Positions 18,780 to 29,657 of a DNA stretch of 64,000 nucleotides are shown here, piece by piece (the first letter of the stretch is position 1; each line of letters opens with the position of its first letter). The position numbers were made by a program, and so were the translations under genes. The notes beneath the pieces are model-generated. The model was not told where the DNA came from and did no database searches. It worked only from the letters and a program-made list of their open reading frames with translations. The stretch is from contig MNCI01006170.1 of the NCBI GenBank assembly GCA_015680685.1, forward strand, positions 188,354 through 252,353, given 5' to 3'. Source of the stretch: Gnetum montanum (lineage: Eukaryota > Streptophyta > Gnetopsida > Gnetales > Gnetaceae).

Positions 18780-20560
18780 CCAGTCCTTCAACAAGTTTGA
18801 GTGGTATATATTCATCCCGATGAGTATATACCAGACTTCACCTTTATCCTCCATCAAGACAAACAACTGCGTTGGCGAGACAAACAACTGCATTGGCGAG
18901 ACTTAGAAGGTAACAACGTAGGCATCATAGATGCCATAGACGAGACAATCACAATGAACCCCTCCTTGCTACTCGAAGTATGTTGGAAATAACTGAGGCT
19001 ATTAGAATTCCAAAAAGGCATCAGAAAGATAGTAGGATCAAGAGATTAGATATGAACAACATCCCATGATTTGAAGGGGGATACAATGTTGATCCTCAGA
19101 ATCATTTACAAGCATTCCATGATGCATGTGCCTTACAAAACATAGAGAACAAATGGCAAAAACTTAAGTTGTTCCCACAGATATTAGTTAAAGAAGCGGA
19201 AAGTTGGTACCAATCTTTAGAACTAGAATCCATTCATAGGTGGAGTACTATGTTAGGACTATTTAATGACAAGTACCAAACATACTCTCAAGTGTCTAAC
19301 TTGCAAAAGAAAATCCAAGGCTAGAAATAAGGAGGACATGAACCCTTGGATGTTGCCATGGGCCGATACTATGCACTATTATATCATTGTCTTAGCCATG
19401 GTTATTCACAATGGGATCAACTATGCCATCTTGTGGATGGGCTTAGTCATGAAATGAGAAGAACCCTTGGAACTTATGCCCAAGGGAGACTATCCAAGCT
19501 TAGGTCCCATCAAATTCAAAGACTATTGGAGCAAGTTGCTAAGGAAGAAGGTGAGCTATGAAAGAGAGAAAGTGTGGAAGAGTATAACCAAGATCCTTCC
19601 ATTCGAAATAGGGGAGTAAGATTTTGTGAGGATGAAGAAGAGTCACCACTTGAAAGGATGGTGAATGGGAAAAATTTTCCTATCCAAAAAATGACATCAG
19701 AAGTTTCAGCAAAGGTAGACCAAATATGGGATTCCCTAGACAATAGATTTCAAACTATTCTTAAAATAGTAAAGGAGTCTAGAGAGCAAGGTAGTAAGAA
19801 AAAAAAGAAAGAGGATGAACATGCATGTAGCAAGGGTAAGGGAAAATTTTCCATCATTGAATAGGTTATGGATTCAGAAATAGACGATGATAGTGGATGT
19901 GAGATATGTCAATATGACCATCCTAAGGGATGTTGCCCTATAATCTCACATTTTTAGGAGTCTGGGGTGTATGCACTCAACCCATGATTAAACAAAAGGA
20001 AAACACCACGAAGGTTATCTTATCCTCAAGGTAACCCAAGGCAATTCCACCAACCCTTAACATGTTATCAAAATGGAACTCCACCACAACTGATTGAGCA
20101 ATATCAATAGTGGCAGCACTCACAATGATGGGGAATGCCACCACCAAGTAAATAGTATCCTTACTGGCAACCTGACCTGTATGGATATTACATGTAGTAG
20201 CCAATCTCCCCACATGACTCTATTGGTCACATCACTCCTCAACCTCACTACCAAGCCTACGAGTATTATGGGACTCCCTCTTCTAGAAGCGATATTCCAC
20301 AAGAATATCATCCTTCTCATTCGGCCACATCTCTTCCACCAATAGCTCCACTACCACCTACTCCTATGATGTAAGGTGAAATCCCTATCCAGCCATAGCA
20401 ACGTAACGCCACAAGGGCTATTAACTCTCAACTTAATGTTGGTTCCAACAACCATATGAAGAAAAGACCGTTCTTTAGAACCAAAAATCCAACCAAGCCC
20501 TTGCAATCACAAGCGGATGATTCCTTAGACACCTTAGTATCAATCAAACTTCGAAGCCCC
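18780..20560 (+). pseudogene. gag of gypsy B (decayed, internal deletion)
   Basis: An N-terminal segment (YIHPDEYIPDFTFILHQD) carries a 22-bp tandem duplication (about 18,858-18,901) and then jumps at about 18,915 to sequence that in element D lies about 660 bp further on; the His/Ser-rich part is deleted. The capsid domain covers about 19,060-19,560 (blocks NHLQAFHDACALQNIE, YHCLSHGYSQWDQL, GTYAQGRLSKLRSHQIQRL), the pattern of plant Athila-type Gag. An acidic/Lys-rich stretch follows, then the knuckle CEICQYDHPKGCC at 19,898-19,936 and a Pro/Gln/Tyr-rich linker to about 20.5 kb. Stops include 19,558 and 19,861. Confidence 0.85.
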
Positions 20561-21185
20561 CTTCAACCCAATCACCACACTCAATGCATACGATCATGCT
20601 AACATATGCTATCACTAATTGGATCAAACCTGGCCACCTTTTCAAGAAATTATCTGATCTTGGAAGTCCTTTGATATACTTACAAATCATTGGAAATGTA
20701 CCATGCAAGGCTCTTTTGGATTTAGGTCCTAGTGTTAACTTGATTTCTCAAGAAATGTTCAAGGCCTGGAACCTACCTCCATTGAAAAGGAGCAACATTC
20801 GTCTAGAGTTGGCCAACCAATCCATCACTGTCCCATTGGGATTGGTGGAAGACATTGTTACCACTTTTTGTGGGTGGTCTTACCCAGCTAACTTCCTAGT
20901 GATTCAAGTAAACAATGCTAAGGGGAACTTCCCAATCATAATGGGAAGAGCATGGCTAAGCACCATTGACGCATGCCTAGGAATCCATGATCTTTCCCTA
21001 GAAATATCAAAGGAAAACACATTTGGAAAGATCAAGAAGAAGAAAGTTTCGTGCATCACATACAGTGACATAGGGTGTAATTGCATGCAGAGGTCATGGT
21101 TTATGCAAAGTTTAGCATTTCCTGCATACAATCAGTGTGCACAAGTGATTAACATACAAAGATGCTTGTATGTAGAAACCACATA
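20560..21185 (+). pseudogene. Aspartic protease region of gypsy B
   Basis: The protease would cut the Gag-Pol polyprotein. The 200-residue open stretch from 20,584 contains ALLDLGPSVNLISQEM, where element C has DSG in place of DLG, and the C-terminal block FPIIMGRAWLSTIDACLG that holds the conserved hydrophobic-hydrophobic-Gly motif. The catalytic Asp is kept but the following Ser is Leu. The frame stays open to 21,184, longer than any other part of pol in B. Confidence 0.85.
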
Positions 21186-21249
21186 ATATGAAGACACCTA
21201 GTGGCTGACAATTGATCAAGAAAGCAGTTCACTTATATGCATGGAACCA

Positions 21250-22860
21250 ATTGAGGGTTTGACTTGTGCTTACATCAATAGCATAGATGCATTAGAGCAA
21301 GTCCATCGCCAACTTTCAAGTCTTAACCTTGAAAATATTAATTGGGGGAAGTTGGAAATCCTTTAGAAATTTAAGCAGGAGCCCCTTGAGCTGAAACCAT
21401 TGCCCACCAGTATGGAATACATGTTCCTTAAAAACATAAAACTAGTAATTATCAATGCTAAGCTTACTCCTCAATAGAAAGAAGAACTGCTGAATGTAAT
21501 AAATAAATGGTTGAAAGCCTTCACTTGATCATATCCCGAATTAACTTGAATAGATCCTAGGATATGCCAACATAGAATTTACACTGACCCCTCCATGAAG
21601 CCTCAAAGACAACCACAGAGGCGATTGAACCCTAAGCTGAAGGAAGTAGTTAAGGAAGAAATTGAATAGCTTCTCAAGGCTAGGTTCATATACCCCATTG
21701 CTGATAGCGAATGGCTTAGCCCCTTAGTTATTGTGCCTAAAAAGGAAGTTAAATGGAGGGTGTGCATAGATTTCAGGCTACTAAATATGGAAACATTCAA
21801 AGATCACTTTTCATTGCTATTTTTTGACCAAGTCTTAGACACCATTGCAAGGCATCGCTATTACAGTTTTCTAGATGGATATAGTGGATATAACCAAATA
21901 TAGATAGCCCCAGAAGACCAAGCCAAGACTACATTCACTAGTCCTTGGAGAACATTTGCATAAAAATAGATGCTGTTTGGCTTGTGCAATGCCCCTGCAA
22001 CATTTTAAAAACTAGTTCTAAGCATATTCCAATAGTAGATAGGGAATGGCATGGAGGTCTTTATGGATGACTTCTCCACTTATGGAGCAAACTTTGATCA
22101 AGCCTTGGACCAGTTGGAGAAAGTGTTAAAAAGATGTGTAGAAATCAATTTGAGGCTCAACTGGTAGAAAATTCATTTGATGGTCCAAGAAGGTGTAGTA
22201 CTAGGACACAAAATCTCACACACAGGGATAGAGTTAGATCCTGAGAAAATCAAAATTATCTAAGGAATTACCCATCAAACGGAAACTGTTAAAGATATTT
22301 AGTCATTCCTTGGACATATTGGCTACTATACGAGATTTATTGAGAACTTTTCAAAGGTTTCCAAACCATTGGTGGAACTAATGAAAAAGGATGTGCCTTT
22401 CGAGTATACCAGAGAATGCGAATTAGCTTTCCAAACTCTGAAACAGAAGCTAGTAGAAACACCCATTCTACAAGCTCTTGACTAGTCCAAACCATTCCAT
22501 ATCATGATTGACGCATCCAACTATGCTTTAGGAGCCGTACTTACATAGTTAGATGACTAGAAGCATCCTTATTACATCCACTATGCAAGTAGAAGTATCA
22601 CTCGTGCACAACTTAACTACACTACTACTAGGAAAGAATTAATGGCTGTAGTGTTTTCACTAGAAAAGTTTAGACACTATGTATTGGGATATAAAGTGTA
22701 TATACATACAGATCATAGTGCAATCTGGTTCCTCATGAATAAGCCAATGGTAAGCCCTCATATAATATAATGGCTTGTAATCTTACAAGAGTTCAATTTA
22801 ATGATGATTGATCACAAGGGCACCAAGAATGTAGTTGCTGATCATTTATCTTGGTTGTGA
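21250..22860 (+). pseudogene. Reverse transcriptase and RNase H of gypsy B
   Basis: RT blocks in order: an N-terminal LVIVPKKE region at about 21.72 kb, CIDFRLLNMETFKDHF, YYSFLDGYSGYNQI, and the catalytic FMDDFSTYG at about 22,060-22,080 with both aspartates intact. RNase H follows at about 22.48-22.86 kb with IMIDASNYALGAV, the RKELMAVVFSLEKFRHYV block and IHTDHSA. More than ten stops interrupt the frame, several TAG where sister copies have CAG or CAA (for example 22,036-22,038). Confidence 0.9.
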
Positions 22861-22899
22861 TGGGACAACAAAGAGGATGAGTATCCAATTTCTAATCAT

Positions 22900-24230
22900 T
22901 TCCTTGATGAATTCCTCTTTGCTGGTGTAGTGAATAATCAATCACCCATAGAGACAAACTGGTATAGTAGTATTCTTACCTATCTCCTCACCCAACAAGA
23001 ACCACAAGAGTTAAACCTTAAGAAGAAACAATAGTTTCTTCACCTAGCCATGTACTTTATGGAGATCAATGGACAAATTTACAAAGTGTGTTCCTATGAC
23101 TTGGTTTGATGGTGTGTTCCTAATATAGATCAACTACAAGTTCTCTAAGATGCTCATGAGGGTCCTTGTGGGGGTCATTGCGTTGGGAGATGAACGGCCA
23201 TCAAGATCTTGCTTGTAGGATATTATTGGCCTACATTATTTTGGGATGCCCATAATTTCGTCCAATCTTGTGAGCATTGTCAACGTGATAGGGGAATGAC
23301 TGCTACAATGGAGGATCTACAACAATGGATTCCACTATTAGAACCCTTCAAAATTTGGAGAATTGATTTTATGGGGCCGATTACACCAATGTCCAATGGA
23401 AAAGCTTATATTATTGTTGTTGTTGATTACCTAACAAAATAAGCTAAAGCAGTTGCTATTAAAGATTGTACATCATCTACAGCTACATGATTTGTTTAAC
23501 AACAAATCATAAATAGGTTTGGTGTGCCATGTGCACTTATTTCAAACAATGGTACACACTTCAAAGGTGAAACTTTTTGGAAATTAATTTAATGCTTAGG
23601 GTTTGAGCATAAATCGACTACACCATACCACACCCAAGTGAATGATCAAGCATAAGTCACCAATAGGGAGATTATGAAGATATTGACAAGAACCATTAGC
23701 AAGTTTAGGCGAGACTAGAGCACCAAACTAAATGATGCTCTTTGGGCATATCACTCCACATGAAAACTTCCTACAAGATACTCTCCCTATGAGTTAGTGT
23801 ATAGTAAATTACCAATGCTTCCCATTCAAACTAAGCTTCGTACACTATCCATGGCATGTGACCTCAACCTTGACCTTGATCTAGCACAAAAACTACGGTT
23901 AGTAACCCTTAACTTGCTAGATGAAAACAATTAGCTGCCTTTTCATCTAATGAATTGCACAAGGCCTTCAATAAATAACATCATGACCTAAGAATTAGGA
24001 AAGTTAAATATCAGCTAGGAGATAAGAATCTCTACTGGAATCCTACACATGTGCCACAATGTACTAAATTTTGAACACTATGGGAAGGACCTTATATTAT
24101 TTATGCAACTTTTCCTTTAGGGGCCATGAAAATATGCAAACATAAGAGCCTGGATAAGAAACTTTTGGTTAACGTGCAATGAACCAAACCTTTCCAGGAG
24201 CTTAGGACAACCAGTACACATGCTACCTCT
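22900..24230 (+). pseudogene. Integrase of gypsy B
   Basis: The HHCC zinc domain ends in SCEHCQRDRGMTA (about 23.27 kb). The core starts at IWRIDFMGP with the first catalytic Asp. At the second catalytic position the sequence reads LISNNGTHF, Asn where the family usually has Asp. The catalytic Glu position, in the QAEVTNRE-like block at about 23,652, is a TAA stop. The conserved C-terminal tail ends near 24.24 kb and has no chromodomain. Inactive on these grounds. Confidence 0.88.
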
Positions 24231-26218
24231 ATTGATGGATAACCTTGCTTACTATTTTGGATCTCCTCCTTCCAACTTAGTTGTGGGGGAGATGGCCACC
24301 TATGCTAACCATTATAGGCCCTCAGTTCTTTTTAAATTTTTTTTACACCTTTTTTATTCTACACATTCTTTCAACTATTCTTATTTTTTTAATACCATCA
24401 TTGATGTTTTTACTATTTCTTTGTTTGCTTGATTTACTTTTATTCATCATCTAATAAGTGCTGATGATGGTGGATTGAATTATATCATATTGATTACTAA
24501 TGTTTGGTTTTTACCTTTGAATGATGATGTTGATATTAAGGTATGGTTCTTTTGGTACAATAGGCAATGAGTCCACATCGTCCACTCATCCATACAACTC
24601 TATGGTCTCCTTTGGCTTGGAACTGTACAATCCCCTTTTTCTAAGTAAACTTGTTAATGAATCGGTGGCTACGTATTTTTCAAACCAAGGAAAGACTCAA
24701 AGGATGAAAAGGGTATCACTTCAAGGGGATTTGATGCATTGGTGCTGGCCATTCTCTTGGGGGTGCTTGGATGCATTTTCTTGGGTTTTCTGCCATTCTG
24801 ATATTGTTCAAATATCAAGAAGCTGAGTGAATAAAAATAAGTCTTTGCATGGTGTGGTTCTCATGCATAAACATAAAAAGAAAGATAAAAAAAGAGAAAA
24901 AGGTGATAATTCAAAGCACACCCCTTAGACATAATAAAGCAATATGAGCTACAAGCACTAGTTATGGAACTGGAAAGATATGTTACCCATGTCTAAAGTT
25001 TTCCTCTAACTAAGGCCCTTTCTTGCTTCCTACTTCTCAATCTCACTCTCCTCGGAATGGTGGTGACTCTTTGTGGAAGCATTCTTGTTGCTTTAGGAGG
25101 ATGGATTGGCCAAGTGTATTGATGTGAGGTCACTGAATGTGGTTGGTTTGAGTCTAGATTTGGGATAAGTTCTACTTAGTTATCTTAACCATGAAATACA
25201 AAAGGGACTTTACATAACCTTATTCTTGGGATTCCATTCCATTCTCTCCTCTCCATCTTTCTTCCCATTTTCCACCTCATTGCCGATTTTATCATTAGTT
25301 CGTTTTGGGTTAATGCATTGTTTCTCTTTGGTAAATTCTTGTGGATAAGTTTTTAACTTTTGCTTCCAAATGACATTCCTAGAGCCTATGGACCCTTTGG
25401 TTTGTGGATTTGTCATGGCATAAAGGGCATGAGCCTACTTTGGAGAGGATCCACTAGCATTTCTTTTTGGTGCAGTTTTTTACTTCTTTCCCTTAAACAT
25501 TTCTTGCAATTAATCATTTCTTATTTCATTTCCATCCATGATATCCATTTTATTGGTGTTGCCATTGATATTTTTCATCTTTCTTGTTCCTAATGTTTTC
25601 CCATCTTATAGCTACTAGAGGTTTGCTATTCATCGTGGGGACCCTAGCACAAATTTTTAAATTTTTTCCATTTTACTAATTACCTAACCCCTACACCTTG
25701 GGTAGTTGCTAGTTATAAATCTCTGAACTAGTTTTTGCCATAACCACAACTCAGCCAATGCGATTCATATCAAGGCAAGGTATCAATTGCATTGTGAATT
25801 ATCTATCCTTGCTCATTTGTGACTATGTTGTGTGTATAGATGGTGATTATACAAAAAATGGACTAGGCTTGCAGGAAGCACTCAGGATGGACTAGAACTA
25901 GAGCATTTACAAAAGGAGAAAATTTGGTGGCATGACTATGGATAAACAATGGAAGGCGCAATCTTAGCATTGGCAACAACACACTCCATCTTCTTTCTCT
26001 CTCTCTTTTTCTTTTCAAGCTTCCAAATAAAGGCTTGGATGTCATTTATGTATGAGTGTTCATCACAATGATCATGAACACTAATGTTGTAATATTCTTA
26101 TTAATCTGTTCACTGGGCACATTGAGTCTGTCATCCTATTCCACTGTTAGTTGTTAATTAGTCAATAATTCCATACCTTCCCAATCTTTTGTAAGGAACT
26201 CAAGGACAATTTTTCATT
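24231..26218 (+). other. 3' non-coding region of gypsy B with possible small ORF
   Basis: About 2 kb between pol and the polypurine tract, alignable with C (43.1-44.98 kb, reversed) and in part with E. One stretch, 24,661-24,801, reads 46 codons without a stop and ends in the hydrophobic DALVLAILLGVLGCIFLGFL, a good membrane segment. Element C keeps the same frame with substitutions. It has no ATG in B. It could be the remnant of an env-like third ORF as in Athila, or chance. Confidence 0.5.
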
Positions 26219-26232
26219 TAGTCATGGGGATA
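26219..26232 (+). promoter_or_regulatory. Polypurine tract of gypsy B
   Basis: TAGTCATGGGGATA precedes the 3' LTR and matches the position and form of the tract in C. Confidence 0.75.
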
Positions 26233-26886
26233 TGATGAGAGCAGTCACTCTAGTGGTTATTCTAATTATTAGAGTGGTTACTCTAGTAGTTATTCTAATT
26301 ATTAGAGTGGTTATTCTAGTGGTTACTCTAGTAGTTATTCTAATTATTAGAGTGGTTACTCTAATTATTAGAGTAGTTTCTCCCAAGCCTATAAATATAG
26401 TGCCCAGGTGCACAATTGAGAAGAAGTCTTTTAGAAATCAAGTAGTGAAACTCTTGTAGTATTTTTAAAAGTTAGAGTATTTTCCAGGTGCCCGCAGCAG
26501 GAGGTCTAAGTGTGGATGGATCTGTATTTGAGCATTGTGTACCTAAGTAGACCTTGTGTATGGAAATAAAGAGAAGCTATTTAATTCATCCTTGCAACAC
26601 TTGAGATTTTTTTTCTTACACATTTCTTTTATTTTAATTTCTTATGCATTTAATTTAATTTATTTTATNNNNNNNNNNNNNNNNNNNNNNNNNNNNNNNN
26701 NNNNNNNNNNNNNNNNNNNNNNNNNNNNNNNNNNNNNNNNNNNNNNNNNNNNNNNNNNNNNNNNNNNNNNNNNNNNNNNNNNNNNNNNNNNNNNNNNNNN
26801 NNNNNNNNNNNNNNNNNNNNNNNNNNNNNNNNNNNNNNNNNNAAATATTCGTATGGTTGAGCATAGGGGTACCTTGTCAGTCATCA
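26233..26886 (+). repeat. 3' LTR of gypsy B (gapped)
   Basis: TGATGAGAGC at the start, GTCATCA at the end. Contains the U3 minisatellite (26,240-26,385), a TATAAATA at 26,390-26,397 and an N run at 26,669-26,842. The same interval in the 5' LTR is about 480 bases, so the gap is undersized. Confidence 0.9.
26669..26842. other. Assembly gap (174 N)
   Basis: N run inside the 3' LTR of gypsy B; short reading frames overlapping it are artefacts. Confidence 0.95.
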
Positions 26887-26891
26887 ATGGG
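26887..26891 (+). repeat. Target site duplication of gypsy B, right copy
   Basis: ATGGG directly after the TCATCA end, identical to the left copy. Confidence 0.9.
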
Positions 26892-29220
26892 AAACGATCA
26901 TGCTTTGAAAATCACTTGTAGTAGTACTATTACGATAAAGATGTATGATGGAACTATTCACACCATACAAGAGGTATAACGTGTGGAGGGCCTGACGAAA
27001 AATCTACTATCTTTAGGAAAACTAGATGATGTTGGTTATAAGACTCATATAGAGAATGGGATCTTGAAGATTACCAAATGTGAACTTGTGGTAATGAAGG
27101 CAGAAAAGGTTGCTACAAATTTGTACATGCTTCTAGGGAACACACATCAAGTGGGAGAGTCTTCTATTGCATCAACTAGTTCAAAAGAAGAATCAACATT
27201 GTTGTGGCATTGAAAGCTTGGTCATATGTCAGAACAAGGTTTGAAAATTATCTCTAAATAGAGACTACTTCCTAGGCATAATTCGGTATGTTTACCATTT
27301 TGTGAGCATTGTGTTACTAGTAAGCAACATAGATTAAAGGTCAGCACATCAACAACTAAGAGTAGAGCATCTTGAACTTGATGCACTCTGGTGTTTGACA
27401 AGCACTAATCGCTTTCCTAGGAGGAGCAAGATACTTTGTATCTTTCATTGATGATTACTCTAGGAGATGTTGGATGTATCCAATCAAAAGAAAGGTAGAT
27501 GTATTTTTAGTCTTCAAATCTTTTAAAGCATGGGTAGAACTTGAGTCCAAACAAAGGATCAAGTGTCTAAGGATAGATAATGGAGGAGAATATAAAAGTG
27601 ATGAATTTGATGCATTTTGTCAATAAGAAGGCATCAAGAGGCACTTCTCAATGACACACACTCCTCAACAAAATGGAATGGAAAAATGGATGAACAGAAC
27701 CTTGTTGGAAAAAAGAAGATCAATGTTAAGGGCTGTAAATATAACCAAGTAATTTTGGGTAGAAGTAGTCAATACCACCTACTATTTAATCAATCGGTCT
27801 CCATCAACTACGATTGATCTAAAAATACCAATGGAAATGTGGACAGGTAAGCCAGTTGTTTATTCTCATCTCCATACATTTAGAAGTTTTGGGTATGTGA
27901 TGTACAATGACCAAGAAAGATCAAAGTTGGACCCAAAGTCCAGGAAATGTATCTTCTTAGGATACACTGATGGGGTTAAGGGGTATCACCTATGGAATCC
28001 CACTACCCACAAGGTTTTCATCAGCAGAGATGTGATATTTGTAGAAGGTTTTGCAAAATAAGGAAAAGAGAACTTGGTTTGTAGGTTGAACAAATCTTTG
28101 TACAGTCTCAAATAGGCACCAAGGTATTGGTACAAGAGATTTGACTTGTATATCATGAGTGTTGGGTACAATAGACTCAGTTCAGAACCTTGTACATATT
28201 TTAAGAGGTTTGATGAAGATTTCATCATTTTGCTATTATATGTGGATGACATGCTGGTTGTAGGCCCCAATAAAGAGCAAATCCAAGAATTGAAGGCACA
28301 ATTGGCTAGGGAATTTGATATGAAATACTTGGGAGCAACAACAAGATTCTAGTGATGTAAATTCACCAAGATAGAAATAACAAGAAGATTTGGCTTTCTC
28401 AGAAAAACTACTTGGGTAATATCTTATGATGCTTCAACATGCAAGATTATAAGCCAATTTCTACCCCACTTCTTGTTAATTTTAAATTATCCTCTGAGAT
28501 GTGTCCTAGTAATGAAATAGAGAGGAATGAGATGTCTTGAGTACCATATGCATTAGTAGTGGGAAGCTGAATGTTTTCTATGATTTATATAAGACCAAAC
28601 ATTGCACAAGTAGTGGGAGTGGTCAATTGGTACATGGAAAATCATGGATGAGAGCATTGGAGTACTGTTAAGAGAATCCTAAGATACATTAAGGGTACCT
28701 TAGATGTTGCATTATGTTATGGAGGATTAGAATTTACTGTTAAAGGTTATGTGGATTCAGATTTTGTAGGTGATCTAGATAAAAGGAAATCTACTATAGG
28801 CTATGTGTTTACACTTGCAAGAGGAGCTATAAGCTAGGTATCAAGATTGCAAACAGTAGTATCATTATCTACAATAGAAGTAGAATACATGGCAGCTACA
28901 CAAGCTTGTAAGGAAGCAATTTGGATTCAAAGGTTATTGAAGGGGCTTGGAAACAAACAAGAGAAGATTCCTTTATTTTGTAATAGTCAAAGCACCTTGC
29001 ATATTGCAAGGAATACATCCTTTCATTTAAGGAAAAAACACATAGGAGTACAATTTCACTTTGTTCGTAACATAGTAGAATATGGAAGTGTGGATATCTA
29101 GAAGATACATACCAAGGATAATCTGGCAAATGTTCTAACCAAGCTAATTAACATGGATAATTTTGATTGGAGTAGATCCTCATATGGCCTAACAAAAGCA
29201 TAAGCAACATAGAATGGCAA
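26892..29220 (+). pseudogene. Copia pol: integrase, partial RT, RNase H
   Basis: Continues the Copia frame after gypsy B. The GAG-pre-integrase region is at about 26.97-27.36 kb (LTKNLLSLGKLDDVGY), with its zinc ligands near 27.2-27.33 kb. The integrase core holds FIDDYSRRCW and LRIDNGGEY at 27.45-27.6 kb. The block LGYTDGVKGYHLWNP and VFISRDVIFVE at about 28.04 kb then joins directly to GFAK and NLVCRLNKSLYSLK: the first half of RT is deleted. The YVDD box is intact (LLLYVDDMLVV, about 28.23 kb). RNase H follows with GYVDSDFVGDLDKRKS and LSTIEVEYMAA. Stops are scattered throughout. Confidence 0.9.
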
Positions 29221-29280
29221 GGTAGAAAGGATGGTGTGGAGATATGATTGATCCTCAATCAAAATCTCCAAGTGGGAGAT

Positions 29281-29657
29281 TATTGGACATAGTTATCATG
29301 ATAATTTTAGGCCATGGTTATCATGCTAAAATTTGGCTATGGTTATTAAAATAGTGGGTGGTTATCATTAGTTATTTAAGGGTCCCTTCACCAATATAAA
29401 AGGGACCTCCCTTACCTCAATTCAGATCCATCACATACACCCCCTTCCCATCCCACTTTTACATCCTTCTCTTATTGCATGAGAGAGAGGCTTCTTCTAA
29501 TTCTCTCCTTGTGATGAAGAAAGAAGGTTGTTATCCCCATTTTTGATAATAATATCCTTCTACATTTACCCGTGGTTTTTTTCTCACTGTGGGGTTTTTC
29601 CACATAAAAGATTCATGTCCACTGCTCTTTATTTTCATCTCATTTCATATTTTATCA
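29281..29657 (+). repeat. 3' LTR of Copia element (end missing)
   Basis: Follows the polypurine tract and starts TATTGG (TGTTGG in the 5' LTR). Alignment with the 5' LTR stops after CATATTTT; the last roughly 20 bases are absent and LINE-associated sequence takes over. Confidence 0.8.

Larger units (their letters stand above)
17506..26886 (+). mobile_element. Gypsy element B, complete structure (9.4 kb)
   Basis: Full-length Ty3/gypsy element with LTRs 17,506-18,556 and 26,233-26,886 (the latter gapped), TGATGA/TCATCA ends, primer site, gag, protease, RT, RNase H, integrase, a 2-kb 3' non-coding region, polypurine tract and a perfect 5-bp target duplication. Gag pattern, protease and the tRNA-Asp primer point to the Athila/Tat non-chromovirus branch; no chromodomain is visible. 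Many stops and a large gag deletion make it non-autonomous. It inserted into the Copia protease region. Confidence 0.95.
16097..29657 (+). mobile_element. Copia (Ty1) LTR retrotransposon, split by gypsy B
   Basis: Plus-strand element with a 401-bp 5' LTR, an initiator tRNA-Met primer site, gag, protease, integrase, RT, RNase H, a polypurine tract AGTGGGAGAT (29,271-29,280) and a 3' LTR. Removing gypsy B (17,506-26,886) plus one 5-bp target copy leaves about 4.2 kb and keeps the reading frame across the junction (tac atg gga aac gat). It sits directly inside the NB-ARC fragment. Its 3' side meets LINE sequence instead of NLR sequence, so no target duplication is seen. It is non-autonomous: stops, a frameshift in gag, and loss of the first half of RT. 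Confidence 0.9.
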
